From NCBI RefSeq assembly GCF_000720455.1, contig NZ_JOAK01000041.1:1-64000 (forward strand): a DNA stretch of 64,000 nucleotides, in the 5' to 3' direction. How positions within the stretch are numbered: the first letter of the stretch is position 1; every line of letters begins with the position of its first letter. The stretch comes from Streptomyces virginiae. GTDB taxonomy: Bacteria; Actinomycetota; Actinomycetes; Streptomycetales; Streptomycetaceae. Below are positions 37,050 to 45,873 of this stretch, one piece after another. The translations under genes were made by a program, and so were the position numbers. The notes under the pieces were generated by a model. It saw nothing but the letters and a program-made list of their open reading frames with translations. It was not told the origin of the DNA and did not search any database.

Positions 37050-37086
37050 CCCGGTGCCGGGGCGTGGGGTACGCCCCGGCACCGGG
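37050..37086. terminator. Hairpin terminator of the metalloprotease gene
   Basis: A 16-bp perfect inverted repeat (37050-37065 with 37071-37086), 5-base loop, starting 15 bases after the minus-strand stop codon at 37101. No U-tract. Confidence 0.65.
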
Positions 37087-37100
37087 CGTGGCGGCAGTGC

Positions 37101-39158
37101 TCAGCCGGACTTCTGGAGGGTCCAGGCCTGCGCCGCGCGGCCGTCCGCACGCTGGAGGTCGAGCAGCCAGTTCCCGTAGTAGGGGCGGTTGCTGACGGTG
37201 AGGGCGAAGCCGCCGCTCGGGTCCGTCACGGTGACCGCGCCACCGCGGGACGTCAGCTTCCAGGCCTGCGCGCCGTTGTTCTTGTCGCAGGGCTGCTGGG
37301 AGACCCACATGCCCGCGGCGGGCGTGCCGCCCGGCTGGAGGCACTTGCCGGAGGCCGCGGACCGGATGCGGACCTGGCCGCTGCCCGCGTCGTCGAAGTA
37401 CCACTGCTGCTGGGCGTAGCCGTTGGCGCGGCCGCCGACGAGCACGGTGCCGTCGGCGGTGCGGCCGCCCCACACCTCTGCCGCCATGCCGGTGCTGCCG
37501 TTGCCGAGCGTGTAGCGGCTGCCCGGGGTGGTCGCCCCGCCGCCGGCCCCGGTCGTACGGAACGTCGCGGCCTTGCCGGGACCGCTGTCGCGGCCGGAGC
37601 CGTCACGGGCGGACACGGTCACCGTGTACGAGGTGTTGGGTTGGAGGTTGTAGATGCGCAGCACCTGCGACTGGACCCAGGCCAGGTGCTTGCCGTTCAG
37701 CATCACCTGGTACCAGGCGGTGCCCTCGACCTTCGGCCAGCTCACCACGACGGAGTTGGACTGGATCTGGGCGGCCGTCGCCGTCGGTCCGCCGGTGGGC
37801 TTCTTGGTCGGCGTCGGCGAGGGCTTCTTCGTCGGCGTCGGGTTCGGGTTGGGACCGGGGTCCGTGCCGCCGCCACCGCCCTTGGTCTTCATCAGGAACT
37901 GGTTGTCCGCGATGTTCCAGTGCGTGGCCAGGTAACTGCCGGCCTTGGGACTGGTGTGGAAGTAGTCGTCGTGGTTGCAGTCCAGGATGTTCTCGGACGC
38001 CTGGTTGGTGCAGATGTTGCGCATCTGCGGGTAGTACGGGGTGTCCGAGTAGCACATCACGTCGTACTCGTCGGTGCAGTGCGCGCCGCGGCTGGTGTTC
38101 GGGGCGCTGTTGTTGACGGCGCCCAGGTTGTGGCCGAGTTCGTGCGCGGCGGTGTGACCGCCCCAGCAGCCGGAGTCGGTGCGGCCGTAGGACGGGCCGA
38201 AGTTGCTCTGGTTGGCCTGGCCGGGACGCTCGTCGCCCGCGAAGGTGCCGATGCCGCAGTAGACCTGGCTGTCGGCGAAGATCATGTACTTGCGGTCGCG
38301 GCGGTCGAGGCCCTTGGCGGCGAGCGCGTTGTTGGTCGCGCTGAACTCGGCGAGGGCGTTGGCCGGGAGCTCGATGTTGAGCACGGTGGGAGTGCAGTCC
38401 GCGGCGGTCACGTAGCGGATGTGCCGGACGCCGCCGGTCTCCTTGGCGCTCGCCGAGTAGATGAGGTCGGCGTCGGCCGCCCACTTGCGGAACGAGGCGA
38501 CGTACTCGGAGTAGCGGTCCTTGCCCGGGGCGTGGACGTACACGACCTGAACGCGGTTGCCGGTGCTGCCGTCGCCGTCGCACTGGACGGTCTGGCCGGC
38601 GGGGCCCGCGGCGACGGCCTGGCCGCCTTCGGCGGCGGCGGGCGCGGGCGCGGTGGCCTTGGTGGCCGCGGCGTCGGCCGCGGGCGCGTCCTGAGGACGC
38701 CCGCCGCCTTCCTTGCTGGCCGGGTCGTCGGTGGAGGGCTTGGCCGGATCGGCCGCCGGGGCCGTCTCCTTGACGGCCGGCGCGATCTCCTTCGTGATGT
38801 CGACGCCCTTCGGCGGGGCGTCGGGGCCGTGCGTGCACAGCCCGTCCCCGGTGCGGTAGACGCCGACGCAGCGGTCGCCCTTGGGCGCCGGCTGCAGGCC
38901 GTCGTAGACCATGCCGCGCGTGTTCTCGTTGGCGGGCGCCGCGGAGAGGGGTTCCGGCTCCTGGTCCCGGGCGGGGGCGGCGGCCGGAGCGGAGGCGGCT
39001 GCCTCGACGGATCCGGCGGCCTGGGCACCGTCGCCGAGCCCGGAGTAGGCGATGCCCGCGGCGATCACCGCCCCCGCTGCCACGGCGGCGGTGGCGAGTA
39101 TCAAGCGCCGGGGTTTGCGGCGGTGATCGGTTGCAGTGCGTCTGCGACGTCCTGTCAT
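37101..39158 (-). CDS. Secreted zinc metalloprotease with FnIII and ricin-type domains
   Basis: 685 residues from ATG 39158 (GAGG five bases upstream). An Arg-rich n-region and membrane-spanning signal (RLILATAAVAAGAVIAAGIA) lead to an Ala/Pro-rich linker. The protease domain carries HTAAHELGHNLGAVNN, the HExxHxxGxxH-like zinc motif of metzincins, with paired cysteines around SGCWGGH and DEYDVMCYSD, where the Met-turn lies. A Pro/Thr/Lys linker leads to a fibronectin III domain (VVVSWPKVEGTAWYQVML) and a C-terminal ricin-type trefoil with SGKCLQPGG and QPCDKNNGAQAW (QxW repeats), which binds carbohydrate. Acts extracellularly on protein-polysaccharide material. Confidence 0.9.
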   Translation of the reverse strand: MTGRRRRTATDHRRKPRRLILATAAVAAGAVIAAGIAYSGLGDGAQAAGSVEAAASAPAAAPARDQEPEPLSAAPANENTRGMVYDGLQPAPKGDRCVGVYRTGDGLCTHGPDAPPKGVDITKEIAPAVKETAPAADPAKPSTDDPASKEGGGRPQDAPAADAAATKATAPAPAAAEGGQAVAAGPAGQTVQCDGDGSTGNRVQVVYVHAPGKDRYSEYVASFRKWAADADLIYSASAKETGGVRHIRYVTAADCTPTVLNIELPANALAEFSATNNALAAKGLDRRDRKYMIFADSQVYCGIGTFAGDERPGQANQSNFGPSYGRTDSGCWGGHTAAHELGHNLGAVNNSAPNTSRGAHCTDEYDVMCYSDTPYYPQMRNICTNQASENILDCNHDDYFHTSPKAGSYLATHWNIADNQFLMKTKGGGGGTDPGPNPNPTPTKKPSPTPTKKPTGGPTATAAQIQSNSVVVSWPKVEGTAWYQVMLNGKHLAWVQSQVLRIYNLQPNTSYTVTVSARDGSGRDSGPGKAATFRTTGAGGGATTPGSRYTLGNGSTGMAAEVWGGRTADGTVLVGGRANGYAQQQWYFDDAGSGQVRIRSAASGKCLQPGGTPAAGMWVSQQPCDKNNGAQAWKLTSRGGAVTVTDPSGGFALTVSNRPYYGNWLLDLQRADGRAAQAWTLQKSG

Positions 39159-39579
39159 GGGCACCTCAAATCGTTGTCGGACTAGTGGGGTGCGCGGAAG
39201 CCTGCCAGACGAATGCGGCGGAGAATTCGGACAAACGGGGGCGCGGTCCGGGAAATCATTCCGTTACCTGTCGGCATGATTTGACGAACACTCAACTTGC
39301 AGGAAATAAAGGCGAGTTACGCGCGTCGCACGCGAAAGGTCCAGTCCTTTCGGGGCGGGTTGTTATCAAATCGAGATACGATGCGGAAGCTTGTTGACGG
39401 GAATTCAGTCAGGAATTCACCTAATTACTACCTGCCGAATTCTCTCCGTCACGAGCGGTGAGGGTCGACGCCCGGCCTCGGGCCCGGAGGGCCACCTGCT
39501 CCCGTACGCGGCCCGCCAGTTGCCGAAACCCACCGGTCGGCCCGTCTCCGAGTGGGCCGGGCGCGCCGTGCCGGTGGTG
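39159..39579. other. Relatively AT-rich intergenic region upstream of the metalloprotease
   Basis: About 420 bases between two minus-strand genes, noticeably lower in GC than the rest. Three GAATTC sites occur (39401-39406, 39413-39418, 39437-39442); two lie in a direct repeat GGAATTCA at 39400-39407 and 39412-39419. It probably contains the metalloprotease promoter and regulatory sites. No -10/-35 pair could be chosen with confidence. Confidence 0.5.
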
Positions 39580-40479
39580 TCAGTCGTCGTCGAAGGCGGC
39601 GCTCAGGTCGATGCGTCCGAGGCGCTCGGGGTCGGTGAGGATGTCGAGCGCGATGATCCGGCCGTCCCGGACGGTGAACGCCATGACCGACATCGCCCGG
39701 CCCTCCGCCAGTGCGACCACACCGGGAAGTCCGTTGACCAGCACCGGACGTGCGGCCTCGGCGAAACGGGCGAAGGTGATCGCCTGCGAGGCGACCTCGG
39801 CCGCGCCCCGGCGCACCGGCGAGGGCAACTGCGCACCGCCGTCGGAGCGGGCCACGACCTCGGGGTCGAGGACGTCGACCAGGGCGGCGAAGTCCCCGCC
39901 GCGCGAGGCGGCGAGGAAGGCGTCGACGACCGCACGCAGGCGGGCCGGGTCCGGATCCGGAGCGGGTACGACGCCCCGCACCCGGCGGCGCCCGCGACTG
40001 GCGAGCTGCCGCGTCGCGGCCGCGCTGCGCCCGAGGACCGGGGCGATCTCGTCGAAGGGCACGGCGAACAGGTCGTGCAGGACGAAGGCCAGGCGTTCGG
40101 CGGGAGGGAGCGTCTCCAGGACCACCATCAGGGCGATGCCGACCGAGTCGGCCAGGAGGGCCTCCTGTTCCGGGTCGAGGCCGTCCGCCCGGCTGACGAT
40201 CGGGTCGGGCAGCCGGATCCGGCCTTCCTCGTCGTGCAGTGGGTCCTCGCGCCGTGTCGTACGCGAGCGCAGCATGTCCAGGCACACCCGCCCGACCACG
40301 GTGGTCAGCCAGCCGCCCAGGTTCTCGACCGCGCCGGCGTCGGAACGGTTCAGCCTGAGCCACGCCTCCTGCACGGCGTCCTCCGCCTCGCTGAGCGACC
40401 CCAGCATCCGGTAGGCCACCGCCCGCAGGTGGGGCCGGTGCTCCTCGAACCGCCGCGCCGGCATCTCTTTGCCGCTCAC
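39580..40479 (-). CDS. ECF41-type sigma factor (SigJ-like) with SnoaL-like C-terminus
   Basis: 299 residues. Sigma region 2 is FEEHRPHLRAVAYRMLGS with SEAEDAVQEAWLR; region 4 is LETLPPAERLAFVLHDLFAV then PFDEIAPVLGRSAAATRQLA. A SnoaL-like domain of about 110 residues follows, as in ECF41 sigma factors, which use it instead of a separate anti-sigma factor. DGG near VARSDGGAQLP and VNGLPGVVAL are the group's C-terminal landmarks, although DGGGR is altered to DGGAQ. The target genes are not evident; the metalloprotease lies downstream. Confidence 0.85.
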   Translation of the reverse strand: MSGKEMPARRFEEHRPHLRAVAYRMLGSLSEAEDAVQEAWLRLNRSDAGAVENLGGWLTTVVGRVCLDMLRSRTTRREDPLHDEEGRIRLPDPIVSRADGLDPEQEALLADSVGIALMVVLETLPPAERLAFVLHDLFAVPFDEIAPVLGRSAAATRQLASRGRRRVRGVVPAPDPDPARLRAVVDAFLAASRGGDFAALVDVLDPEVVARSDGGAQLPSPVRRGAAEVASQAITFARFAEAARPVLVNGLPGVVALAEGRAMSVMAFTVRDGRIIALDILTDPERLGRIDLSAAFDDD

Positions 40480-40611
40480 CCGTCACATCCCCCGTGTCAG
40501 AAGGCCGGTCCGGGTCCGGACGATAGTCCACCGGCCAACGGGCCGCGCGAGCAGTTGAGTTGGCGAGGGGAGTGGCGATCGGGGGCGGGGCGGCTGGCTG
40601 GCCCTACCGGG

Positions 40612-41181
40612 TCACGCCCCGTTCGCCCACTCCTCGCGGAGCATCCCGAACAGCACGCGATCGTAGCGTTCCCCCTCCACCATCACGGCCGACCGGCGGC
40701 GGCCCTCTTCCCGGAAGCCGAACCCGGTGAAAGCACGCACTGCGCGTTCATTGCCGCTCCAGGTGTCCAGCTCCAGCCGGCTCAAGGGGTAGGCGCCGAA
40801 CAGGTGGTCCACGAGCAGCCGCAGCGCGTCCCTGCCGTGCCCGCGGCCCCAGAACTCCCGCTCGCCGATGGTGACCCCCAGCGTCGCCACCCCGGCGTAG
40901 GGGTCCATGTCCCGGTAGTCGGCCATGCCGATGACCCGTCCGTCCTCCAGGTTCTCAACCGTGAACACGGCCGACTCCCTCGGGACGAGCCTCAGCATGG
41001 TGTCGAAGCCGAGCCCGACCGCCTCGGCCGTGACGGGGCCGAAGCACGGGTCGCCGGCGGCGGCCCAGCGCACCACCTGGGGGTCGTTGCGCCACCGGAG
41101 ATGATGCTCCGCGTCGTCGGACCGCAGCGTGCGCAGCCTGACCAATTTTCCTTCGATCATTGCGGAATCGTAAGTGATCAT
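40612..41181 (-). CDS. GNAT-family N-acetyltransferase (RimJ/RimL type)
   Basis: 189 residues. EGKLVRLRTLRSDDAEHHLR opens the fold, GVTIGEREFWGRGHGRDALR is the acetyl-CoA pyrophosphate loop, and ELDTWSGNERAVRAFTGFGF with REEGRRRSAVMVEGERYD closes it. This is the RimJ/RimL-like subgroup acting on protein N-termini, aminoglycosides or other amines. ATG at 41181 has a weak GAGCGGA; ATG at 41160 is an alternative. A single gene with unknown substrate. Confidence 0.85.
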   Translation of the reverse strand: MITYDSAMIEGKLVRLRTLRSDDAEHHLRWRNDPQVVRWAAAGDPCFGPVTAEAVGLGFDTMLRLVPRESAVFTVENLEDGRVIGMADYRDMDPYAGVATLGVTIGEREFWGRGHGRDALRLLVDHLFGAYPLSRLELDTWSGNERAVRAFTGFGFREEGRRRSAVMVEGERYDRVLFGMLREEWANGA

Positions 41182-41232
41182 GAGATCCGCTCACGTCCAC
41201 GGACATGGCCCGGGCTGCGCCGGGCCGCGTGT

Positions 41233-41691
41233 TCAGCGGTGGCGGCGGTGCAGCCGCAGCGTGGTGAAGACCGCCACGCCGAGGGTGATGTGCATCAGGG
41301 AGAGGGCCGCGACGGTACCGCCGTCGGTGTCGGCCGACAGCGGGCCGGCGACCGACAGCAGTGCCAGACCGCTGCCGACGTACTGCGCGATCCGCAGGAA
41401 CACCGGCTTCCACAGGGCCAACAGCAGTGCGGCGCCCGCCCCGACGAGCAGCGGGACGACGGACGAACCGATGACGCCCCCGACGGTGACCGCGTGTTCC
41501 TCGCCGGCGTCCGGGACGACGAGCGAGGCACCGGCCAGCTTGGCGACGGCGAAGACGACCAGATTGACCACCGCTGCGCCGACCGCGCCGGTGACCAGCA
41601 CCTGCCACCAGCCGAAGCCGGAGCGGCGGGCCGAGGGCGCGGCGGTCGCGGGCACGGAGGGACCGGAATTCGCAACGGTTCTGCTGGACAT
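41233..41691 (-). CDS. DUF6069-type membrane protein
   Basis: 152 residues with four membrane helices: WWQVLVTGAVGAAVVNLVVF, VGGVIGSSVVPLLVGAGAAL, ALWKPVFLRIAQYVGSGLAL and ALSLMHITLGVAVFTTLRLH. The spacing and the GSSVVPLL / SLMHITLG motifs fit actinobacterial DUF6069 proteins. GGAGGAAG lies upstream of the ATG. Function unknown; it is a small integral membrane protein next to an acetyltransferase. Confidence 0.75.
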   Translation of the reverse strand: MSSRTVANSGPSVPATAAPSARRSGFGWWQVLVTGAVGAAVVNLVVFAVAKLAGASLVVPDAGEEHAVTVGGVIGSSVVPLLVGAGAALLLALWKPVFLRIAQYVGSGLALLSVAGPLSADTDGGTVAALSLMHITLGVAVFTTLRLHRRHR

Positions 41692-41833
41692 GAGACTTCC
41701 TCCACGTATGAGTGGCCGCGCCCGCCGTCCGGCGGGGGGCTACGCAGAAGCCTCCGACCTGAACCTCACTTGAGGTCAAGCCCTGTTGTCCCACCCGGGG
41801 ACGCCACTTCGCCCCCGTCACCGTCAGGCCCGG

Positions 41834-42583
41834 TCACGGGACGAGGAATGCGCGGAGGTCGGTGATCGTGTAACCGTCGGCCTCGGCGGCGTCGATGATC
41901 AGGGGGAGGGCCTCGGCGTCGAGGACGACGCCGTCGCCGTTGCTGCCGACGTGCATCTGGATGATCGCTCCGGGGGCCAGGGCGTCGATGGCGCGCTCGG
42001 CGGCGGCCTCCACGCTCATACCGCCCTGCGGGCCGAGGTAGCCGTTGGTGTCGGCGGTGAACTCGATCGCCGCGTACCCCAGGTCGTTGACGTCGGCGAC
42101 GGAGTCCCGCGTCGTGGCGCTGTAGGGGAAGCGGAAGAACGGCAGCGGCTCCGCGCCGGAGGCCGTCCGGATCGCCGCGTCGGCGCGGCGTACCTCCTGC
42201 ACTCGCTGCGCCGTGCTGAGGTCCTCGAAGTAGGGATGGCTGTACGAGTGGTTGCCCAGGCCGTGTGCCGCGCCCATCGCGCGCACCGCCCCCGGGTGCG
42301 CGTCGGCGAAGGCACCGGTCGGGAAGAAGGTGGCGGGCAGCCCGCGCCGCCGCAGCTCCGCCAGGACGGTGTCGATCCCGGCCTCGTCCCAGGCGGCGTT
42401 GAAGGTGAGCGCCACGACCTTGCGGGACGTGGGCAGCCGGCGGATCTCACTGCCGAGCAGCGAGGTTGGCGGGTGCGGACCGGAGAGGACCGTCGTGCCG
42501 TTCGCGGCCCGGGCGCCCGTGCACGGTACGAGGCCTGCGGCGAGCAGCGCCGCCAGCACGGCGCGTCGTCCGGTGTCCACCAC
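41834..42583 (-). CDS. Secreted polysaccharide deacetylase (NodB-like)
   Basis: About 249 residues from GTG 42583, chosen for the GGAGG 8 bases upstream. An exported N-terminus (RRAVLAALLAAGLVPCTGARA) precedes the NodB domain: VALTFNAAWDEAGIDTVL (motif 1), GNHSYSHPYFEDLS (motif 2, metal-binding His pair), FFRFPYSATTRD (motif 3) and GAIIQMHVGSNGDGV (motif 5, catalytic His). Motif 1 is TFNA instead of TFDD, so the usual catalytic-base Asp and a metal-ligand Asp are changed. It would act on cell-wall or other N-acetylated glycans outside the membrane; activity is uncertain because of motif 1. Confidence 0.83.
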   Translation of the reverse strand: MVDTGRRAVLAALLAAGLVPCTGARAANGTTVLSGPHPPTSLLGSEIRRLPTSRKVVALTFNAAWDEAGIDTVLAELRRRGLPATFFPTGAFADAHPGAVRAMGAAHGLGNHSYSHPYFEDLSTAQRVQEVRRADAAIRTASGAEPLPFFRFPYSATTRDSVADVNDLGYAAIEFTADTNGYLGPQGGMSVEAAAERAIDALAPGAIIQMHVGSNGDGVVLDAEALPLIIDAAEADGYTITDLRAFLVP

Positions 42584-42689
42584 GGTCGCTCCCTCCGGCA
42601 CGGCGCGCGTCGGCACGGGCCTGCCACGAGTCTGCGGCGGCACACGCCGGAGCCGCCGCAGCCCCGGCCGCGCAGCCGGGTGAACCGCC

Positions 42690-43232
42690 TCAGGCCCGCC
42701 GGCGCAGGTGCGTCGTCAGGTGGTGCTGGAGCGGCAGGCCCACCGCGGCCATGTCGTGAACGACCGTCAGCCCACCGTCCTCCCGGACGGTGTACCGGCG
42801 CCGCGTGCCCGTGACCTCCTTGGCCAGCGGCGTCAGCGACACGTCCTTGGTCTCGATCTCGAACTCCGTACCGGAGGCCCGCCCCACATAGGTCTCGACG
42901 ATGCCGGTGGGGTGGGCGAGCACCACCTCCAGGGAGGCGTCGGGCGTCACCCGCCACCACCCCGCCTCGCGTCCCGCCGGCCGTACCGGAGCCCCGGCGT
43001 CGTCGATCAGCCACGCCCGTGCCTCGTAGCGCAGGAAGGGGCGGCCGTCGTGGCTGAAGGTGACCTCCTGCGCGTAGCGGAAGTCCTTCTCCAGCGTCGG
43101 GTATTCGCCCTGGCCCCGGCCGTGCCAGCGCCCGAGCAGCGGCAGCACGGGCTCCAGCAGCGGATGCGGGTCCGGACCCTCGCCGAGGACGTGGCTGTCG
43201 GGGTACGGATTCTCCTGCACCGACTCGAACAT
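42690..43232 (-). CDS. Nitrobindin-like FABP-family heme protein
   Basis: 180 residues. LLGRWHGRGQGEYPT is the G-x-W-x-G-x-G signature of the THAP4/nitrobindin beta-barrel. EVTFSHDGRPFLRYEARAW follows, and near the C-terminus HDMAAVGLPLQHHLTTHLRR carries a His run in the position where nitrobindins place the proximal heme ligand. Family members bind ferric heme and handle nitric oxide or peroxynitrite. ATG at 43232 was preferred over the GTG two codons earlier. Confidence 0.85.
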   Translation of the reverse strand: MFESVQENPYPDSHVLGEGPDPHPLLEPVLPLLGRWHGRGQGEYPTLEKDFRYAQEVTFSHDGRPFLRYEARAWLIDDAGAPVRPAGREAGWWRVTPDASLEVVLAHPTGIVETYVGRASGTEFEIETKDVSLTPLAKEVTGTRRRYTVREDGGLTVVHDMAAVGLPLQHHLTTHLRRRA

Positions 43233-43296
43233 GTTCACCCTGCCTGTCTGCCGCTGTGCCCCACCGGAAGCGGAATCCGCAGCAGCATAGGGGGTG

Positions 43297-43337
43297 TGCC
43301 CCCGCCCCGCCCCCGAAGCAGGGGCGGGGCGGGGGCA
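43297..43337. terminator. Strong hairpin terminator of the EF-G paralog
   Basis: A 17-bp perfect C/G-rich inverted repeat (43297-43313 with 43321-43337) around a 7-base loop, ten bases downstream of the minus-strand stop at 43347. Confidence 0.7.
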
Positions 43338-43346
43338 CGGCGCGGG

Positions 43347-45419
43347 TCACCGGCCCGGCAGGGCCCCCGCGACCGAGGCCGGTACCGGTGCCAGACCGGC
43401 CGGCCGGGTGGTGAAGACGCCCCGGCCCTGGGTCCGGCCCCGCAGCCGGGACGCGTACCCGAACAGCTCGGCCAGCGGCACGGCCGCCGTGATCACCGCC
43501 GTGCCGGCTTCGGCGGCCTGGCCCGAGACCCGGCCGCGGCGGGCCGCGAGGTCACCGAGCACGCTGCCGACGGCGTCCTCCGGGACGTTCACCGTGACCT
43601 CCGCGATCGGCTCGAGCAGCTCCATCGTGCTGAGCCGCAGCGCTTCGCGCAGCCCGAACCGGCCCGCCGCCCGGAACGCCATCTCCGAGGAGTCCTTGGA
43701 GTGCGTCGCCCCGTCGGTGAGCGTGACGCGCAGCCCCGTCACCGGATACCCGCCGAGCGGGCCCGCGGCGAGCGCGTCCCGGCAACCGGCCTCCACGGCG
43801 CGCGCGTACTCCTGCGGCACCCGGCCGCCGACGACCGTCGAGCGGAACTCGAAGGCCGGCTCCTCCAGCGGCTCGACGTCCAGCACGACGTGCGCGAACT
43901 GGCCCGCGCCACCGTCCTGTTTGACGTGCCGGTGCACCAGGCCGGTCACCCCGCGCGCGACGGTCTCCCGGTACGAGACCTGCGGGCGGCCCGCCACGAC
44001 CTCCACCCCGTGGCCGCGGCGGATCTTCTCCACCGCCACCTCCAGATGCAGCTCGCCCAGCCCCGACAGCACGGTCTGCCCCGTTTCCGGGTCGGACCGG
44101 ACCACCAGCGAGGGGTCCTCCTCCGCGAGCCGCGCCAGTGCCGACGCCAGGCGGCCGGTGTCGGCGTTCTGCCCGGCCTCGACGGCCACCGACACCACCG
44201 GCTCGGCCACCGTCGGCGGTTCGAGCACCACAGGTGCGCCCGGCGCGCACAGCGTCGTGCCCGCCCGGGCCGACTTGAGCCCGATCACGGCGACGATGTC
44301 ACCGGCCACCGCTTCCTCCCTGTCCTCGTGCCGGTCGGCCTGGACCCGCAGGATCCGGCCCACCCGCTCCGTACGGCCCGTGGCCGCGTCCAGTACCGTC
44401 CCGCCCTTGCGCAACGTGCCGGCGTAGACGCGCAGGTAGGTGAGCCGCCCCGTCGGCGTCGCGGTCACCTTGAAGGCGAGCGCCGCGAACGGCTCCGCCG
44501 GGTCGGGGGCGCGCTCCTGCTCCGACCCGTCCGCCATGCCGCGTACGGGCGGCATGTCGGCGGGCGCCGGCAGGTATGCGACCACCGCGTCCAGCAGCGG
44601 CTCGATCCCGCGGTTGCGGTACGCCGAGCCGCACAGCACCACGACGCCGTCCCCGCGAAGCGTCAGCTCCCGCAGGGCACGGGTCAGCGTCCCGTCGCTC
44701 AGCGCGGAATCCGCGCAGAACTCCTCCAGCGCCCCGGCGTGCAGCTCGGCCACCGTCTCCTCCAGCAGCCCGCGCCGCCGGCCGGCCTCCTCCCGCAGCG
44801 GTTCGGGGACCGGACCCGACTCGAAGTCGGCGGAGCCGGCCGTCCAGCGCAGCGAGCGCATGGTCACCAGGTCGACGACCCCGGTGAAGGCGTCCTCCTG
44901 ACCGATGGGCAGCTGGACCACCAGGGGGACGACACCCAGGCGACGGCGGATCGAGGCGACGGCCGTGTCGAGGTCGGCGCCCGCCCGGTCCAGCTTGTTG
45001 ACGAACGCGATCCGCGGCACACCGTGCCGGTCGGCCTGACGCCACACCGTCTCGCTCTGCGGCTCCACCCCGGCGACGGCGTCGAACACGGCGACGGCGC
45101 CGTCGAGCACCCGCAGGCTGCGTTCCACCTCGTCGGAGAAGTCGACGTGCCCGGGGGTGTCGATCAGGTTGACGTGGTGACCGCCCCAGGTGCAGCTCAC
45201 GGCCGCGGCGAAGATGGTGATGCCGCGGTCGCGTTCCTGCGGGTCGTAGTCGGTGACGGTCGTGCCGTGGTGCACCTCGCCCCGCTTGTGGATGGCACCG
45301 GTCGCGAACAGGATGCGTTCGGTGATCGTGGTCTTGCCGGCGTCCACATGGGCGAGGATGCCCAGATTGCGGACCGCGGTGGGGGAAGTGGTGGTGAGGG
45401 GGCGTCCGTTGGCGCGCAT
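43347..45419 (-). CDS. fusB: Elongation factor G paralog (EF-G2 / TetM-like)
   Basis: 690 residues. GTPase motifs: [15 protein letters not shown] (G1), [15 protein letters not shown] (G3), NKLDRAGAD (G4) and CGSAYRNRG (G5). Switch [15 protein letters not shown] differs from the consensus RGITI.SAA of EF-G. Domains II-V continue, ending [19 protein letters not shown]. It lacks an adjacent rpsG/rpsL/tuf cluster, so it is not housekeeping fusA. It is closest in kind to second EF-G proteins of Streptomyces (fusB), or ribosomal-protection proteins of the Tet(M) type. It may rescue or replace EF-G under stress or drug exposure. A short upstream ORF suggests leader control. Confidence 0.85.
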   Translation of the reverse strand: MRANGRPLTTTSPTAVRNLGILAHVDAGKTTITERILFATGAIHKRGEVHHGTTVTDYDPQERDRGITIFAAAVSCTWGGHHVNLIDTPGHVDFSDEVERSLRVLDGAVAVFDAVAGVEPQSETVWRQADRHGVPRIAFVNKLDRAGADLDTAVASIRRRLGVVPLVVQLPIGQEDAFTGVVDLVTMRSLRWTAGSADFESGPVPEPLREEAGRRRGLLEETVAELHAGALEEFCADSALSDGTLTRALRELTLRGDGVVVLCGSAYRNRGIEPLLDAVVAYLPAPADMPPVRGMADGSEQERAPDPAEPFAALAFKVTATPTGRLTYLRVYAGTLRKGGTVLDAATGRTERVGRILRVQADRHEDREEAVAGDIVAVIGLKSARAGTTLCAPGAPVVLEPPTVAEPVVSVAVEAGQNADTGRLASALARLAEEDPSLVVRSDPETGQTVLSGLGELHLEVAVEKIRRGHGVEVVAGRPQVSYRETVARGVTGLVHRHVKQDGGAGQFAHVVLDVEPLEEPAFEFRSTVVGGRVPQEYARAVEAGCRDALAAGPLGGYPVTGLRVTLTDGATHSKDSSEMAFRAAGRFGLREALRLSTMELLEPIAEVTVNVPEDAVGSVLGDLAARRGRVSGQAAEAGTAVITAAVPLAELFGYASRLRGRTQGRGVFTTRPAGLAPVPASVAGALPGR

Positions 45420-45574
45420 GGCCCGGGGCCTTTCGAGTGAAGAGGGGGAAGAGGGCGGCGCGAATCCCCTGACGACGGCCCGTCACCCGCGACCGGCAGC
45501 CGTGGACGGCCGTCCCCTCCGGAGCGGGTCCGGGCGGGCGGCGGCGTACGGAAGACGGGGGAGGGGGACGGGAC

Positions 45575-45694
45575 CTAAAGGTGCGTCACGGGCATGCGGT
45601 GACGGCCGCGCAGCCGGCACCGGGCGTCACGAGACACCGGGATCACGTCGTACCGGGACGGGGGAGCGAAGGCGGCGGTGCGGTACGTGCACAT
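45575..45694 (-). CDS. Short leader-like ORF upstream of the EF-G paralog
   Basis: A 39-codon frame from ATG 45694 with GGGGAG 7 bases upstream. It begins MCTYRTAAFAPPSRYDV and ends HRMPVTHL, with several Arg/Cys/His residues. It ends 155 bases before the EF-G start on the same strand. Ribosomal-protection genes such as tet(M) often have leader peptides that couple expression to stalled ribosomes. A regulatory role is inferred; a random small ORF is possible. Confidence 0.4.
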   Translation of the reverse strand: MCTYRTAAFAPPSRYDVIPVSRDARCRLRGRHRMPVTHL

Positions 45695-45873
45695 GGCGCT
45701 GCTCCCCTTCTCTTCGGACTCGGCATGAGGCGCGCAAGGCCCTGTCGGCAGCGCGTACGGCGAGTCTAGGGACCGGCCGGGGCCGGGGCACCGCATTTTT
45801 TCGGGAACTGCATGTACCGTGAGTGACGTTGAACTACGGAAAGTGACAGTCTGCGCGTCTCCGGGGAGTCATC

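Noticed and set aside
37641..39185. 514-codon plus-strand open frame opposite the metalloprotease
   Set aside because: Val/Gly/Ala-rich mirror translation. The minus strand has the zinc motif and signal peptide.
42708..45440. 910-codon plus-strand open frame across the nitrobindin and EF-G genes
   Set aside because: Arg/His/Gly-rich low-complexity translation antisense to two clear genes; typical of GC-rich DNA.
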